Assembly (NCBI RefSeq): GCF_947489715.1
Contig: NZ_CANLER010000012.1
Coordinates: 1-64,000 of the forward strand
Length of the DNA: 64,000 nucleotides
Reading direction: 5' to 3'
DNA from: an uncultured Roseovarius sp.
GTDB lineage: Bacteria; Pseudomonadota; Alphaproteobacteria; Rhodobacterales; Rhodobacteraceae
Shown here piece after piece: positions 17,322-27,071 of this stretch (positions within the stretch are counted from its first letter, which is position 1; each line of letters begins with the position of its first letter). A program made the translations under genes and the position numbers. The notes beneath the pieces were generated by a model. It saw only the letters and a program-made list of their open reading frames with translations. It was not told where the DNA came from and ran no database searches.

Positions 17322-17445
17322 CCGGCCGGTTCAATCTGGTCGCGCGCTGACGCGGAAATGTCGGGGAAACCGGCGGCATCATCCACACCATTGCTATTCT
17401 GTCAACGATTTGTTCATTTGCGGCGACCAACAGAGAGGATCACAG

Positions 17446-18699
17446 ATGCGGTTTTCGGGCCTGCGTGTTCTGAAAGAGGGCTTGACCGGCAACAAGGGCT
17501 GGGCGCCGCACTGGCGCGACGCCAGCCCCAAAGACGCCTATGACGTGGTGATCATCGGTGGCGGCGGGCACGGGCTGGCCACCGCCTATTACCTGGCCAA
17601 GAACCACGGGATCACCAATATCGCGGTGCTGGAAAAGGGCTATCTGGGCGGCGGCAACATTGGCCGCAACACCACCATCGTGCGGGCCAATTACATGCTG
17701 CCCGGCAATGCCGAATTCTACAGCCACTCGCTGAAACTGTGGGAAGGGCTGGAGGAGGAGCTGAATTATAACGTGATGATGTCGCAGCGTGGCCAGATCG
17801 TGCTGTTTCATTCCGACGGGCAGCGCGACGCGCTGGCGCGCAAGGGCAACGCCATGCGAAACCAGGGCGACGACGCGGAGATGCTGGACCGCGAGGGCGT
17901 GCGCAAACATCTGCCCTATCTCGATTTCGACAATGCGCGTTTTCCGGTCTATGGCGGCATCCTGCAACGCCGCGCCGGCACCGCGCGTCACGATGCGGTG
18001 GCCTGGGGTTTTGCCCGGGGTGCCAGCGACAGGGGCGTGGACCTTGTTCAGAATTGCGAGGTCACCGGCATCGACATAGAAAATGGTGTCGCGACCGGGG
18101 TACAGACCACGCGCGGGGCGATCCGGGCGAAGAAAGTGGCGATGATCGTGGCTGGGCGCTCGTCTCAGGTGGCGGCCATGGCGGGCATGCGCCTGCCGAT
18201 CGAAAGCCACGTGTTGCAGGCCTTTGTCAGCGAAGGGCTGAAGCCTGTCATCAATCACGTGGTCAGCTTCGGGATGGAGCATTTCTATATCAGCCAGTCC
18301 GACAAGGGCGGGCTGGTCTTTGGCGGCCATCTGGACATGTATGCCAGCTATGCCGCGCGCGGCAACCTGCCGGGGGTCGAACATGTGATGGAGGCGGGCA
18401 TGGCGCTGATGCCGATGATCGGCAAGGCAAAGATGCTGCGCAGCTGGGGCGGGATCATGGACATGTCGCCCGATGGCTCGCCTATTATCGACAAGACGCC
18501 GACCCAAGGGCTCTACCTGAATTGTGGCTGGAACTACGGTGGCTTCAAGGCTGTTCCTGCCTCGGGCTGGGCCACGGCGCATCTGGTGGCGACGGATACC
18601 CCCCATGACACCGCCGCGAGGTTCCGGCTGGACCGGTTCCGCACCGGGCAAGGGCTGATGGATGAGGAGGCGACCGGCGCGCAGCATAACCTGCATTGA
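17446..18699 (+). CDS. soxB: Sarcosine oxidase subunit beta
   Basis: The 417-residue flavoprotein is the catalytic beta subunit of heterotetrameric sarcosine oxidase, which demethylates sarcosine to glycine with transfer of the methyl carbon to tetrahydrofolate. It has the FAD-binding VVIIGGGGHGLATAYYLAKN near 30-50, the GNIGRNTTIVRANY region, and the C-terminal GLYLNCGWNYGGFKAVPASG. I chose ATG 17446 (MRFSGLRVLKEG) with GAGAGGA before it; in-frame sequence further upstream is not conserved-looking. It is the first gene in the order beta, delta, alpha, gamma. Confidence 0.95.
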   Translation: MRFSGLRVLKEGLTGNKGWAPHWRDASPKDAYDVVIIGGGGHGLATAYYLAKNHGITNIAVLEKGYLGGGNIGRNTTIVRANYMLPGNAEFYSHSLKLWEGLEEELNYNVMMSQRGQIVLFHSDGQRDALARKGNAMRNQGDDAEMLDREGVRKHLPYLDFDNARFPVYGGILQRRAGTARHDAVAWGFARGASDRGVDLVQNCEVTGIDIENGVATGVQTTRGAIRAKKVAMIVAGRSSQVAAMAGMRLPIESHVLQAFVSEGLKPVINHVVSFGMEHFYISQSDKGGLVFGGHLDMYASYAARGNLPGVEHVMEAGMALMPMIGKAKMLRSWGGIMDMSPDGSPIIDKTPTQGLYLNCGWNYGGFKAVPASGWATAHLVATDTPHDTAARFRLDRFRTGQGLMDEEATGAQHNLH

Positions 18700-18762
18700 C
18701 GCGCTGTCCGGAAAGGTTGGGCTTTTGAGTATTTTTGCCAAGAAGAAGATGGGGCGCGCGAC

Positions 18763-19041
18763 ATGAGGATAACCTGCCCGAATTGCGGCGACCGCGACCG
18801 GCGCGAGTTTTACTATACCGGTGCTGCGACTTTTCTGGACCGCCCGGCGCCGGATGCCGGGGGGGCGGCGTGGGATGATTACCTGCACAACCGCGACAAC
18901 CCGGCGGGGGTGACCCGGGACCTGTGGTATCACGAGACCGGCTGCGCGGCGTGGCTGGTGGTGACCCGCAATACGCTTACCCATGAGGTGCTCAAGACCG
19001 AGCTGGCGGCGGATGTGAAAGGGCAGCGCAATGCGGGTTGA
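18763..19041 (+). CDS. soxD: Sarcosine oxidase subunit delta
   Basis: The 92-residue protein begins MRITCPNCGDRDRREF, the zinc-binding start of the delta subunit; later His and Cys residues (YHETGCAAW) complete the site. It helps assemble the heterotetramer. It lies 63 bases after soxB and overlaps soxA by 11 bases. The 63-base gap contains the string TTGAGTATTTTTGCCAAG, an AT-rich patch unusual for such a tight operon. Confidence 0.93.
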   Translation: MRITCPNCGDRDRREFYYTGAATFLDRPAPDAGGAAWDDYLHNRDNPAGVTRDLWYHETGCAAWLVVTRNTLTHEVLKTELAADVKGQRNAG

Positions 19042-21961
19042 GGGCGCAGGGCTGATCGACCGCACCAAACGGATCGGATTTTCCTTTGACGGGCATCAGT
19101 ACGAAGGCTTTGCCGGCGACACGCTGGCCTCGGCGCTGCTGGCCAATGACATCACGCTGGTGGGGCGGTCTTTCAAATACCACCGTCCGCGCGGCATCCT
19201 GACCGCGGGCAGCGAAGAACCCAACGCGCTGGTTATGCTGGGGCTTGAGGCCGGGCAGGAACCCAATGTGCGCGCCACCACCGCAGAGCTGTTCGAGGGT
19301 ATGCTGGCACGCAGTCAGAACCGCTGGCCCACGCTTGCTTTCGATCTGATGGCCGCAAATGACCTGGTCGCGCCGTTCCTGGGGGCCGGTTTCTATTACA
19401 AGACCTTCATGTGGCCCAGGGTGTTCTGGGAAAAGCTGTATGAGCCTATCATCCGCCGTGCGGCAGGGTTGGGCGCGCTGTCGGGCCAGCACAATGCCGA
19501 CAAATACGAAAAGGCTTTTGCCCATTGCGACCTGTTGGTCATTGGCGGCGGTCCTGCCGGGTTGATGGCGGCGCGGGCGGCGGCACAGGCGGGGGCGGAT
19601 GTGATCCTTTGTGACGAAGACACCCGCACCGGCGGGCGGCTCAATGCCGAAACGCTTGAGGTGGATGGCAGGCCCGGTCACCACTGGGCGGCGGAACTGA
19701 CCGCCGATCTGGTGGCGATGGACAATGTCCGGGTGATGACTCGCACCACTGTCATGGGCACCTATGATCAGGGCACCTATGGCGCGATTGAAAAACTGTC
19801 GCCTGACTTGGCGATGCGTGCCGGTGCGCCGCGTGAATGTTTCTGGCGCATTGCCGCCAAACGCGCCGTACTGGCAGCGGGTGCGCTGGAACGCCCCGTC
19901 GCCTTTGCCAATAATGACCGGCCCGGCGTGATGATGGCGGGCGCGGTGCGGGCCTATCTCAATCGGTGGCGGGTGAGCCCGGGCAAGAATGCCGTTGTTT
20001 TCGGCAATACCGACAGCGCGCACCGTACGGCGGCGGATCTGCTGGCGGCGGGGGTGCATGTGTCGGCGCTTATAGATTCGCGCCATCATGCCACCTGCGA
20101 TCTGGACATCCCCTTCCATGCCGGGGCCAGAATTTGCGAGGCGCATGGTCGCAAGGGCCTTGAGGCGGTTTCTGTCGCATCGGTCAGCGGTATCGATAAG
20201 ATCCAGGCCGATTGTCTGGCCATGTCCGGCGGCTGGAACCCGTCGCTGCACCTGACCTGCCACAGGGGTGCCAAACCGGTCTGGAGCCCGGATCACGAGG
20301 CGTTTCTGCCGGTGGATGGTGCCCTTCCCGGGCTTGAGACTGCCGGCGCCTGCCGCGGTGATTTCTCGACCCGCGCCTGTCTCGAAGGCGGTGTGGCCGC
20401 CGCCAATCGCGCGCTTGAGGATATGGGCCTTAAACCGGCCAAGCCCGAGATCCCGAAAGCCGAGGACAGCGCCTATGACATCGCCGCGCTCTGGGCCGTG
20501 CCGGGCAAGGGCCGCGCCTGGCTGGATTTCCAGAACGATGTAACCGTCAAGGATATCAAACAGTCAGCCACTGAAAACTTCCGCTCGGTCGAGCATATGA
20601 AGCGCTACACCACGCAGGGCATGGCCACCGATCAGGGCAAGAACTCGAACGTGGCAGCACTTGCGGTGTTGGCCGACGCCACCGGGCAAGGCATTGTCGA
20701 AACCGGCACGACCACCTTTCGTCCGCCCTATGTGCCGGTATCCATCGCGGCGATGGGCGCGGGTAGTCAGGGCACGGGGTTCGCGCCGCAGCGTTACATG
20801 ACCTCGCACCGTGCCAGTGTCGAACGTGGCGCGCCAATGATCGAAGTGGGCCTCTGGTACCGCCCCAGTATCTTTCCGCGCGCCGATGAAACCCACTGGC
20901 GGCAATCCTGCGACCGCGAGGTCGACATGGTGCGCGGGTCGGTGGGCATCGCCGATGTCTCGACCCTGGGCAAGATCGACATTCAGGGGCCGGATGCGGC
21001 GCAATTCCTTGATTTCGTCTACACCAACACCTTTTCGACCCTGCAAAAAGGCCGGGTGCGGTATGGGCTGATGCTGCGCGAAGATGGCCATGTGATGGAT
21101 GATGGCACCACCGCGCGTCTAAGCGGTAAACACTACCTGATGACCACGACGACCGCCGCCGCCGGAGAGGTGATGCGGCATCTGGAGTTTGTGCACCAGT
21201 GCCTGTGCCCGCAGCTTGATGTACGGTTCATCTCGGTCACCGAACAATGGGCGCAATTTGCCGTCGCCGGGCCGAAATCGCGCGACCTGCTGAACGCCTT
21301 GCTGGATCAGCCCATCGACAACGAAAGCTGGCCTTTCATGTCCTGTGGCAATGTCGCCATCGGCGGCACCGCGGCACGGCTTTTCCGCATCTCGTTTTCG
21401 GGCGAGCAGGGCTATGAGCTGGCCGTGCCCGCGCGCCACGGCGACAGTCTTTTCCGTGAACTCGTCTCTCGTGCCGAGGCGCTGGAGGGCGGCGCCTACG
21501 GGATGGAGGCGCTCAATATTCTGCGGATCGAAAAGGGCTTTATCACCCATGCCGAAATCCACGGCCGCGTTACCGCTTTTGACATCGGCATGGACCGCAT
21601 GATCAGCGCCAAGAAGGATTGCATCGGCAAGACCGCCGCGCAACGCCCGGGGCTTAGGGATGAAAACCGCGAACAACTGGTGGGCCTGAAACCCGTGGGC
21701 GCGGTCAAGGAACTGCTGGCAGGCGCCCATCTTTTCAACCCCGAGGATGAGGCGATCAGCGCCCATGATCAGGGCTACATCACCTCGGTCGGATATTCGC
21801 CCACTCTGGGACATGCGCTGGGGCTGGGCTTTCTCAAGCGCGGTCGCGCCCGCCTGGGGGAAAAACTGCGCATGGTCGATCACTTACGCGGCTCGGAAAC
21901 CCTGTGCGAGGTGATTGACCCGGTCCAGTTCGATCCAGAGGGAGGACGCCTGCGTGGTTGA
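19031..21961 (+). CDS. soxA: Sarcosine oxidase subunit alpha
   Basis: The 976-residue subunit has an N-terminal ferredoxin-like domain (FSFDGHQYEGFAGDTLASAL), a central NAD-binding domain with LLVIGGGPAGLMAARAAA near 170, and a C-terminal aminomethyltransferase-like, folate-binding half from about 580 (RASVERGAPMIEVGLWYRPS, SGEQGYELAVPA). It binds NAD and tetrahydrofolate and channels the methylene group. It overlaps soxD at its start and soxG at its end. Confidence 0.95.
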   Translation: MRVEGAGLIDRTKRIGFSFDGHQYEGFAGDTLASALLANDITLVGRSFKYHRPRGILTAGSEEPNALVMLGLEAGQEPNVRATTAELFEGMLARSQNRWPTLAFDLMAANDLVAPFLGAGFYYKTFMWPRVFWEKLYEPIIRRAAGLGALSGQHNADKYEKAFAHCDLLVIGGGPAGLMAARAAAQAGADVILCDEDTRTGGRLNAETLEVDGRPGHHWAAELTADLVAMDNVRVMTRTTVMGTYDQGTYGAIEKLSPDLAMRAGAPRECFWRIAAKRAVLAAGALERPVAFANNDRPGVMMAGAVRAYLNRWRVSPGKNAVVFGNTDSAHRTAADLLAAGVHVSALIDSRHHATCDLDIPFHAGARICEAHGRKGLEAVSVASVSGIDKIQADCLAMSGGWNPSLHLTCHRGAKPVWSPDHEAFLPVDGALPGLETAGACRGDFSTRACLEGGVAAANRALEDMGLKPAKPEIPKAEDSAYDIAALWAVPGKGRAWLDFQNDVTVKDIKQSATENFRSVEHMKRYTTQGMATDQGKNSNVAALAVLADATGQGIVETGTTTFRPPYVPVSIAAMGAGSQGTGFAPQRYMTSHRASVERGAPMIEVGLWYRPSIFPRADETHWRQSCDREVDMVRGSVGIADVSTLGKIDIQGPDAAQFLDFVYTNTFSTLQKGRVRYGLMLREDGHVMDDGTTARLSGKHYLMTTTTAAAGEVMRHLEFVHQCLCPQLDVRFISVTEQWAQFAVAGPKSRDLLNALLDQPIDNESWPFMSCGNVAIGGTAARLFRISFSGEQGYELAVPARHGDSLFRELVSRAEALEGGAYGMEALNILRIEKGFITHAEIHGRVTAFDIGMDRMISAKKDCIGKTAAQRPGLRDENREQLVGLKPVGAVKELLAGAHLFNPEDEAISAHDQGYITSVGYSPTLGHALGLGFLKRGRARLGEKLRMVDHLRGSETLCEVIDPVQFDPEGGRLRG

Positions 21962-22499
21962 TCTGAGTGCAAATTCCCCCTGTGCCGGGCTCTTGCCCCT
22001 TACCATCGGCAGCGTCACCCTGTCCGAGGCCACACCCGGCACATTGACCAGCATCGCGCCCTATAATGGGCAGGACAAGGCCCTGTCGGCTGCGCTTAAA
22101 TCCCTGCACGGCATGGCCGCACCGGCCCCCAATCGTGCGACCGGCAAAGAGGGCGCGCGCGCGATCTGGTTCGGCCAGCGCATGATCCTGCTGCAAGGCC
22201 CGCCACCGGATCCCGGCCTGGCAAAACACGCGGCCCTCACCGATCAGTCCGATGCCTGGGCCGTGGTGCGCCTGGAAGGGGCCGGGGCCGCCGACACGCT
22301 TGCGCGCCTGACGCCCATTGACCTGCGCGACAGCCAGTTCAAGCGGGGTCACACGGCGCGCACGGAACTGAGGCACATGATGTCAGGCATCACCCGCCTG
22401 GGGCCGAATAGCTATCAGATCATGGTGTTTCGTGGCTTTGCCCAGACCCTCGTGCATGACCTCAAGACCGCCATGCAAGGCGTTGCCGCCAGAGGCTGA
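21954..22499 (+). CDS. soxG: Sarcosine oxidase subunit gamma
   Basis: The 181-residue gamma subunit shows the family features AWAVVRLEGAGAADTLARL, LTPIDLRDSQFKRGHTART and the terminal YQIMVFRGFAQTLVHDL region. I chose GTG 21954 because GGAGG lies eight bases before it (21941-21945) and it overlaps the soxA stop by eight bases. It is the last gene of the operon; a strong stem-loop follows four bases after its stop. Confidence 0.9.
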   Translation: MVDLSANSPCAGLLPLTIGSVTLSEATPGTLTSIAPYNGQDKALSAALKSLHGMAAPAPNRATGKEGARAIWFGQRMILLQGPPPDPGLAKHAALTDQSDAWAVVRLEGAGAADTLARLTPIDLRDSQFKRGHTARTELRHMMSGITRLGPNSYQIMVFRGFAQTLVHDLKTAMQGVAARG

Positions 22500-22502
22500 A
22501 TT

Positions 22503-22549
22503 TGACTGTGGCTGCCCGAAAATCCCTCGGCAAGCTTCCGCCACAGTCA
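22503..22549 (+). terminator. Long stem-loop at the 3' end of the sox operon
   Basis: TGACTGTGGC (22503-22512) pairs perfectly over ten bases with GCCACAGTCA (22540-22549). Inside the loop TGCC-C-GA pairs with TCGGCA with one bulge, extending the fold. It begins four bases after the soxG stop. No T-run follows, so a factor-dependent end, a processing site or mRNA stabiliser fits better than intrinsic termination. Confidence 0.5.
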
Positions 22550-22638
22550 CAATTTGCGGAAAATTCCCCCTATGTCTGCCTGACATCCAGCCTCAGATAA
22601 GGTAGGGACCGACCAGTCAAGAAATTCACGAGGCTCAA

Positions 22639-22941
22639 ATGCTACGTATCATCGCTCTTTTCACCATCCTCGCCACCCCTGTGGCCGCGCAGGATGCGGC
22701 GCAGGACAAGGAATTGCTTTGCAATACATCCGGTGAGATTGTCGGCGCCGGTGTGGCCGAACGTCTGGGCGGGGCCGATGAAGAAACCGCGATCAAGGCG
22801 GTGCAGGACTGGCTGACCGAAGACAAGGCCAAATTCAAACCGGCTGTCGAACCTCTGGTGCAATGGGTCTACACGCTGGAAGCCGACCAACTGACCGAAG
22901 AGGCCGCGAAATCCTACGTGCTAGCCTGCCTGACGCAATAG
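22639..22941 (+). CDS. Small secreted protein of unknown function
   Basis: The 100-residue product has a clear signal peptide (MLRIIALFTILATPVAAQDA, cleavage after AAA/VAA-type site near 18). A helical acidic mature domain with two cysteines (LLCNTSGEI and the near-terminal VLACLTQ) may form a disulfide. I recognise no family. It probably lies in the periplasm. It stands alone between the sox operon and dnaG, with its own short leader. Confidence 0.7.
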   Translation: MLRIIALFTILATPVAAQDAAQDKELLCNTSGEIVGAGVAERLGGADEETAIKAVQDWLTEDKAKFKPAVEPLVQWVYTLEADQLTEEAAKSYVLACLTQ

Positions 22942-23006
22942 ACTTACCCCCAACTTATTCTTTTCGGTAACTAGACTCGGACGCGCATGCGCCCGATATA
23001 TGAAAT

Positions 23007-24971
23007 ATGAGTCTACCACCCGGTTTTTTGGATGAATTACGCACCCGCACCTCGCTCAGCCAGGTGGTCGGGCGCAAGGTCATGTGGGACACGCGCAAAT
23101 CCAATCAGGGCAAGGGCGATATGTGGTCGCCATGCCCGTTCCATCAGGAAAAAACCGCCAGCTTCCATGTCGATGACAGGAAAGGCTTCTATTATTGTTT
23201 CGGGTGTCACGCCAAAGGCGACGCGATCAGCTTTGTCCGTGAAACCGAGAATGTCGATTTCATGGAAGCGATTAAAATTCTGGCTGCCGAAGCCGGGATG
23301 ACGATGCCCGAACGCGACCCGCAGGCGCAGGCCAAGGCCGACAAACGCACCGAACTGGCCGATGTCATGGAAATCGCTGTCCAGTTTTTCAGGCTGCAAC
23401 TGAAAACTGCCGCCGGGTCCGCCGCGCGCGAATACCTCGACCGGCGCGGTCTGAAAGAAGCCACGCAGGATCGGTTCGAAATCGGGTTTGCGCCCGATGC
23501 CTGGCAGGGCCTCTGGGATCACCTGAAGGCGAAGAATGTCGCCGATGATCTGATCCTCGGCGCGGGGCTGGCCAAGCCATCGACCAAGGGCGGCAAGCCA
23601 TATGACACGTTCCGGGGTCGCATCATGTTCCCGATCCGCGACGCGCGCGGGCGCTGCATCGCCTTTGGTGGCCGGGCGATGGACCCGAACGACAACGCCA
23701 AATACCTGAACTCGCCCGAAACCGAGCTCTTTGACAAATCCCGCACCCTCTACAACCACGGTCCCGCGCGCGAAGCGGCGGGTAAGGGTCAGCCGCTGAT
23801 CGTGGCCGAAGGGTACATGGACGTGATCGCGCTGGCCGAAGGCGGCTTTGGTGCTGCAGTGGCCCCACTGGGCACGGCTGTGACCGAAACCCAACTTCAG
23901 ATGATGTGGCGCGTGGCCGATGAACCGGTGATCGCGCTCGATGGGGACACGGCGGGCCTGCGCGCTGCACACCGGGTGATCGACCTGGCGCTGCCGCTGC
24001 TTGAGGCGGGCAAATCCCTGCGTTTCGCCCTGATGCCCGAGGGCAAAGACCCCGACGATCTGATCCGCGCCGAAGGCAAGGCGGCGCTGCAAAAGCTGGT
24101 CGATAACGCCTTGCCGATGGTTCAACTGCTCTGGCAACGCGAGACCGAGGCGCGCAATTTCGACAGCCCCGAACGCAAGGCGGCGCTGGACAAGGCCCTG
24201 CGTGAAAAGATCAAACTGATCCGCGATCCGTCGATCCGCAGCCATTACGGGCAGGCGATCAAGGACATGCGGTGGGAGCTTTTCAACCCGCGTCGTGCCA
24301 ATGCCGGTGCCGTCGGCACCCGTCGCCGAACGGGCAGTGGCAAATGGCAACCGCCACCCGCCAGCGCCATGCCCTCGACCAAATCCTCGTTGCTGGTGGC
24401 GGCAGGGGACGATGCCCAGATGCAATTGCGCCTGGGGGTTATCCTGGCCTCGCTGGTTGCCACCCCGCAGGTCTGCGAGGAATTCGAGGTCGCGCTTGAA
24501 AATCTTGAATGTGCCAATCCCGATCATGCCCGTCTGCGCGACCTGATCCTGCGTCATGCCGATGCCGGAACCGAGACGCTGAATGCCCATATCGGCACCG
24601 AAATCGGCGAGGCCGCCCTTGAAAAGCTGATGGCGCTGCCCCATGTGGCCTTAGCACCACCGGTGCGCAATCCGGGGGATGCGGACATCGCCCGCATGAC
24701 AATTGCCGAAGAACTTGCCAAGATCGACGCCGAACGCGGCCTGAACGCGGAACTTGTTGAGGCCGCAGAAGACATTGTCGGCATCGCCGACGAGGCCGTA
24801 ACCTGGCGGTTGGGCCAGGCCGCCGAGGCCCGCAACCGGGCGATCCGCAGCCAGCAGGAGGATAAGGCCGAATACGACTTAGGCGAGAATGGTGCCAGAA
24901 TTAATCGCGGCGAACGCGAGCAATTTGATGCGCTCCTCGACAAAATCAAATTCTCCAAACCAGGCCGCTAA
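23007..24971 (+). CDS. dnaG: DNA primase DnaG
   Basis: The 654-residue primase makes RNA primers at the replication fork. It has the N-terminal zinc finger (CPFHQEKTASFHV through YYCFGCHAKGD, about 43-75), the primase core, the Toprim motifs VAEGYMDVIALAEGGFGAAV and VIALDGDTAGLRAAHRV near 270-320, and a helicase-binding C-terminal region. Length and motifs are normal. It is followed 120 bases later by rpoD, the usual macromolecular-synthesis gene order. Confidence 0.96.
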   Translation: MSLPPGFLDELRTRTSLSQVVGRKVMWDTRKSNQGKGDMWSPCPFHQEKTASFHVDDRKGFYYCFGCHAKGDAISFVRETENVDFMEAIKILAAEAGMTMPERDPQAQAKADKRTELADVMEIAVQFFRLQLKTAAGSAAREYLDRRGLKEATQDRFEIGFAPDAWQGLWDHLKAKNVADDLILGAGLAKPSTKGGKPYDTFRGRIMFPIRDARGRCIAFGGRAMDPNDNAKYLNSPETELFDKSRTLYNHGPAREAAGKGQPLIVAEGYMDVIALAEGGFGAAVAPLGTAVTETQLQMMWRVADEPVIALDGDTAGLRAAHRVIDLALPLLEAGKSLRFALMPEGKDPDDLIRAEGKAALQKLVDNALPMVQLLWQRETEARNFDSPERKAALDKALREKIKLIRDPSIRSHYGQAIKDMRWELFNPRRANAGAVGTRRRTGSGKWQPPPASAMPSTKSSLLVAAGDDAQMQLRLGVILASLVATPQVCEEFEVALENLECANPDHARLRDLILRHADAGTETLNAHIGTEIGEAALEKLMALPHVALAPPVRNPGDADIARMTIAEELAKIDAERGLNAELVEAAEDIVGIADEAVTWRLGQAAEARNRAIRSQQEDKAEYDLGENGARINRGEREQFDALLDKIKFSKPGR

Positions 24972-25017
24972 GGGATTTTGGTGAGGAATAGGTAAAGAAA
25001 ACAGGGTAAACGGGAGT

Positions 25018-25061
25018 GCGAATCACTCTGATTCGCGTTAATGATTCGATCAAACGAATCA
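25018..25061. promoter_or_regulatory. Two tandem palindromes containing four GANTC sites before rpoD
   Basis: GCGAATCA (25018-25025) and TGATTCGC (25029-25036) form a perfect palindrome with a three-base centre. Five bases later TGATTCG (25042-25048) and CGAATCA (25055-25061) form another. Each arm contains GAATC or GATTC, the GANTC target of the alphaproteobacterial CcrM methyltransferase. The array ends 30 bases before the rpoD start codon. A role in transcription or methylation-linked control is inference. Confidence 0.55.
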
Positions 25062-25091
25062 CCCCGCCGCCCCGCTGAGCAGGAGACCTTC

Positions 25092-27071
25092 ATGGCCGCC
25101 AAAGATAACGACGACCAAAAGACCGAAGATCAAGACGGCGAAATGTCCCTCGACATGAGCCAGGCTGCGGTCAAGAAGATGATCGCCGAGGCGCGCGAAA
25201 AAGGCTTTATTACCTACGATCAGCTCAACAATGTTCTGCCGCCCGACCAGGTCAGCAGTGAGCAGATCGAAGACGTGATGTCGATGCTTTCGGAAATGGG
25301 CATCAACATCATCGAAGCCGAAGAAGCCGAGGAAGAAGAGCAGAAATCAACCGCGCTGGCCGAAACCAGCAAACGCGGTGAGATCACGCTTGGCTCGGGC
25401 AAGGAAGAGAAACTGGATCGCACCGACGATCCGGTGCGCATGTACCTGCGCGAGATGGGCAGCGTCGAACTGCTCAGCCGTGAGGGCGAGATCGCGATCG
25501 CCAAACGCATCGAGGCCGGTCGCAACACGATGATCGCAGGCCTCTGCGAAAGCCCGCTGACCTTTCAGGCGATCACCATCTGGCGCGACGAACTTGTCAG
25601 CGAAGACATTCTTCTGCGCGATGTGATCGACCTTGAAACCACCTTTGGCAATCAGCTTGGCGAGGACGAAGAGGAAGAGACCCCCGTCGTGGCCAATGTC
25701 GCCTCGGCCCCGTCCGAGAACAAGGCAGACGAGCCCGAGCTTGACGCCGATGGCAACCCGATTGCCACGGATGACGACGATGACGAGGACGAACAGGCCA
25801 ACATGAGCCTTGCCGCGATGGAGGCCGCGCTGAAACCGCGCGTGCTGGAAACGCTGGACCGCATCGCCGACGATTACGTGAAGCTTTCGGAAATGCAGGA
25901 CAGCCGGATTTCGGCCACCCTGAACGAAGACGGCTCGTTCTCGAAAAAGCAGGAAGACACCTACCAGAAGCTACGCTCGGAAATCGTTGAGCTGGTGAAC
26001 GAGTTGCACCTGCACAACAACCGGATCGAAGCGCTGATCGACCAGCTTTATGGCATCAACCGCCGGATCATGCAGATCGATGGCGCGATGGTCAAACTCG
26101 CCGACCAGGCCCGGATTAATCGCCGCGAATTCATCGACGAATATCGCGGGCGTGAGCTGGACCCGAACTGGCTGGATGACATGGCCAAGAAATCCGGTCG
26201 TGGCTGGCAGATGTTCATGGAACGCTCGCCCGAAAAGGTCGAGGAATTGCGCGCCGACATGGCCCAGGTCGGCCAGTATGTCGGCCTTGATATTCCTGAA
26301 TTCCGCCGCATCGTCCAGCAGGTGCAGAAGGGCGAAAAAGAAGCCCGCAGCGCGAAAAAGGAAATGGTCGAGGCGAACCTGCGCCTGGTGATTTCGATCG
26401 CCAAGAAATACACCAATCGCGGCCTGCAATTCCTGGATCTCATTCAGGAAGGTAACATTGGCCTGATGAAGGCGGTCGACAAGTTCGAATACCGCCGTGG
26501 CTACAAGTTCTCGACCTACGCCACCTGGTGGATCCGTCAGGCGATCACCCGCTCGATCGCCGATCAGGCGCGCACGATCCGCATCCCGGTCCACATGATC
26601 GAAACGATCAACAAGCTGGTCCGTACCGGTCGTCAGATGCTGCACGAGATTGGCCGTGAACCCACGCCCGAGGAACTGGCCGAAAAGCTGCAAATGCCGC
26701 TTGAGAAGGTCCGCAAGGTGATGAAAATCGCCAAGGAGCCGATCAGCCTTGAAACCCCGATTGGCGACGAGGAAGACAGCCAGCTGGGCGATTTCATCGA
26801 GGACAAGAATGTGGTTCTGCCCCTCGACAGCGCCATTCAGGACAACCTCAAGGAAACCACCACGCGCGTGCTCTCCAGCCTGACACCGCGTGAAGAACGG
26901 GTGCTGCGCATGCGTTTTGGTATCGGCATGAACACCGATCACACGCTCGAAGAAGTGGGCCAGCAGTTTTCCGTTACCCGCGAACGTATCCGCCAGATCG
27001 AGGCGAAAGCCCTGCGCAAGCTGAAACACCCCAGCCGGTCGCGCAAATTGCGGTCTTTCCTGGATCAATAA
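25092..27071 (+). CDS. rpoD: Primary sigma factor RpoD (sigma-70)
   Basis: The 659-residue protein is the housekeeping sigma factor. Region 1.1 is followed by region 1.2 ([20 protein letters not shown] near 113), a nonconserved region with a very acidic patch ([13 protein letters not shown] near 235), region 2 ([20 protein letters not shown] and [20 protein letters not shown] near 445-495), region 3, and region 4 with the helix-turn-helix [20 protein letters not shown] near 620. I chose ATG 25092 (MAAKDNDDQ) with CAGGAGACC before it. Palindromes with GANTC sites lie just upstream. Confidence 0.97.
   Translation: MAAKDNDDQKTEDQDGEMSLDMSQAAVKKMIAEAREKGFITYDQLNNVLPPDQVSSEQIEDVMSMLSEMGINIIEAEEAEEEEQKSTALAETSKRGEITLGSGKEEKLDRTDDPVRMYLREMGSVELLSREGEIAIAKRIEAGRNTMIAGLCESPLTFQAITIWRDELVSEDILLRDVIDLETTFGNQLGEDEEEETPVVANVASAPSENKADEPELDADGNPIATDDDDDEDEQANMSLAAMEAALKPRVLETLDRIADDYVKLSEMQDSRISATLNEDGSFSKKQEDTYQKLRSEIVELVNELHLHNNRIEALIDQLYGINRRIMQIDGAMVKLADQARINRREFIDEYRGRELDPNWLDDMAKKSGRGWQMFMERSPEKVEELRADMAQVGQYVGLDIPEFRRIVQQVQKGEKEARSAKKEMVEANLRLVISIAKKYTNRGLQFLDLIQEGNIGLMKAVDKFEYRRGYKFSTYATWWIRQAITRSIADQARTIRIPVHMIETINKLVRTGRQMLHEIGREPTPEELAEKLQMPLEKVRKVMKIAKEPISLETPIGDEEDSQLGDFIEDKNVVLPLDSAIQDNLKETTTRVLSSLTPREERVLRMRFGIGMNTDHTLEEVGQQFSVTRERIRQIEAKALRKLKHPSRSRKLRSFLDQ

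Noticed and set aside
17440-20296. Two long antisense frames across the sox operon
   Set aside because: Both overlap soxB, soxD and soxA, whose motifs and spacing are clear. The antisense products show no family features.
23037-24644. 535-residue frame opposite dnaG
   Set aside because: DnaG is unambiguous on the plus strand; the antisense frame is a GC-rich shadow.
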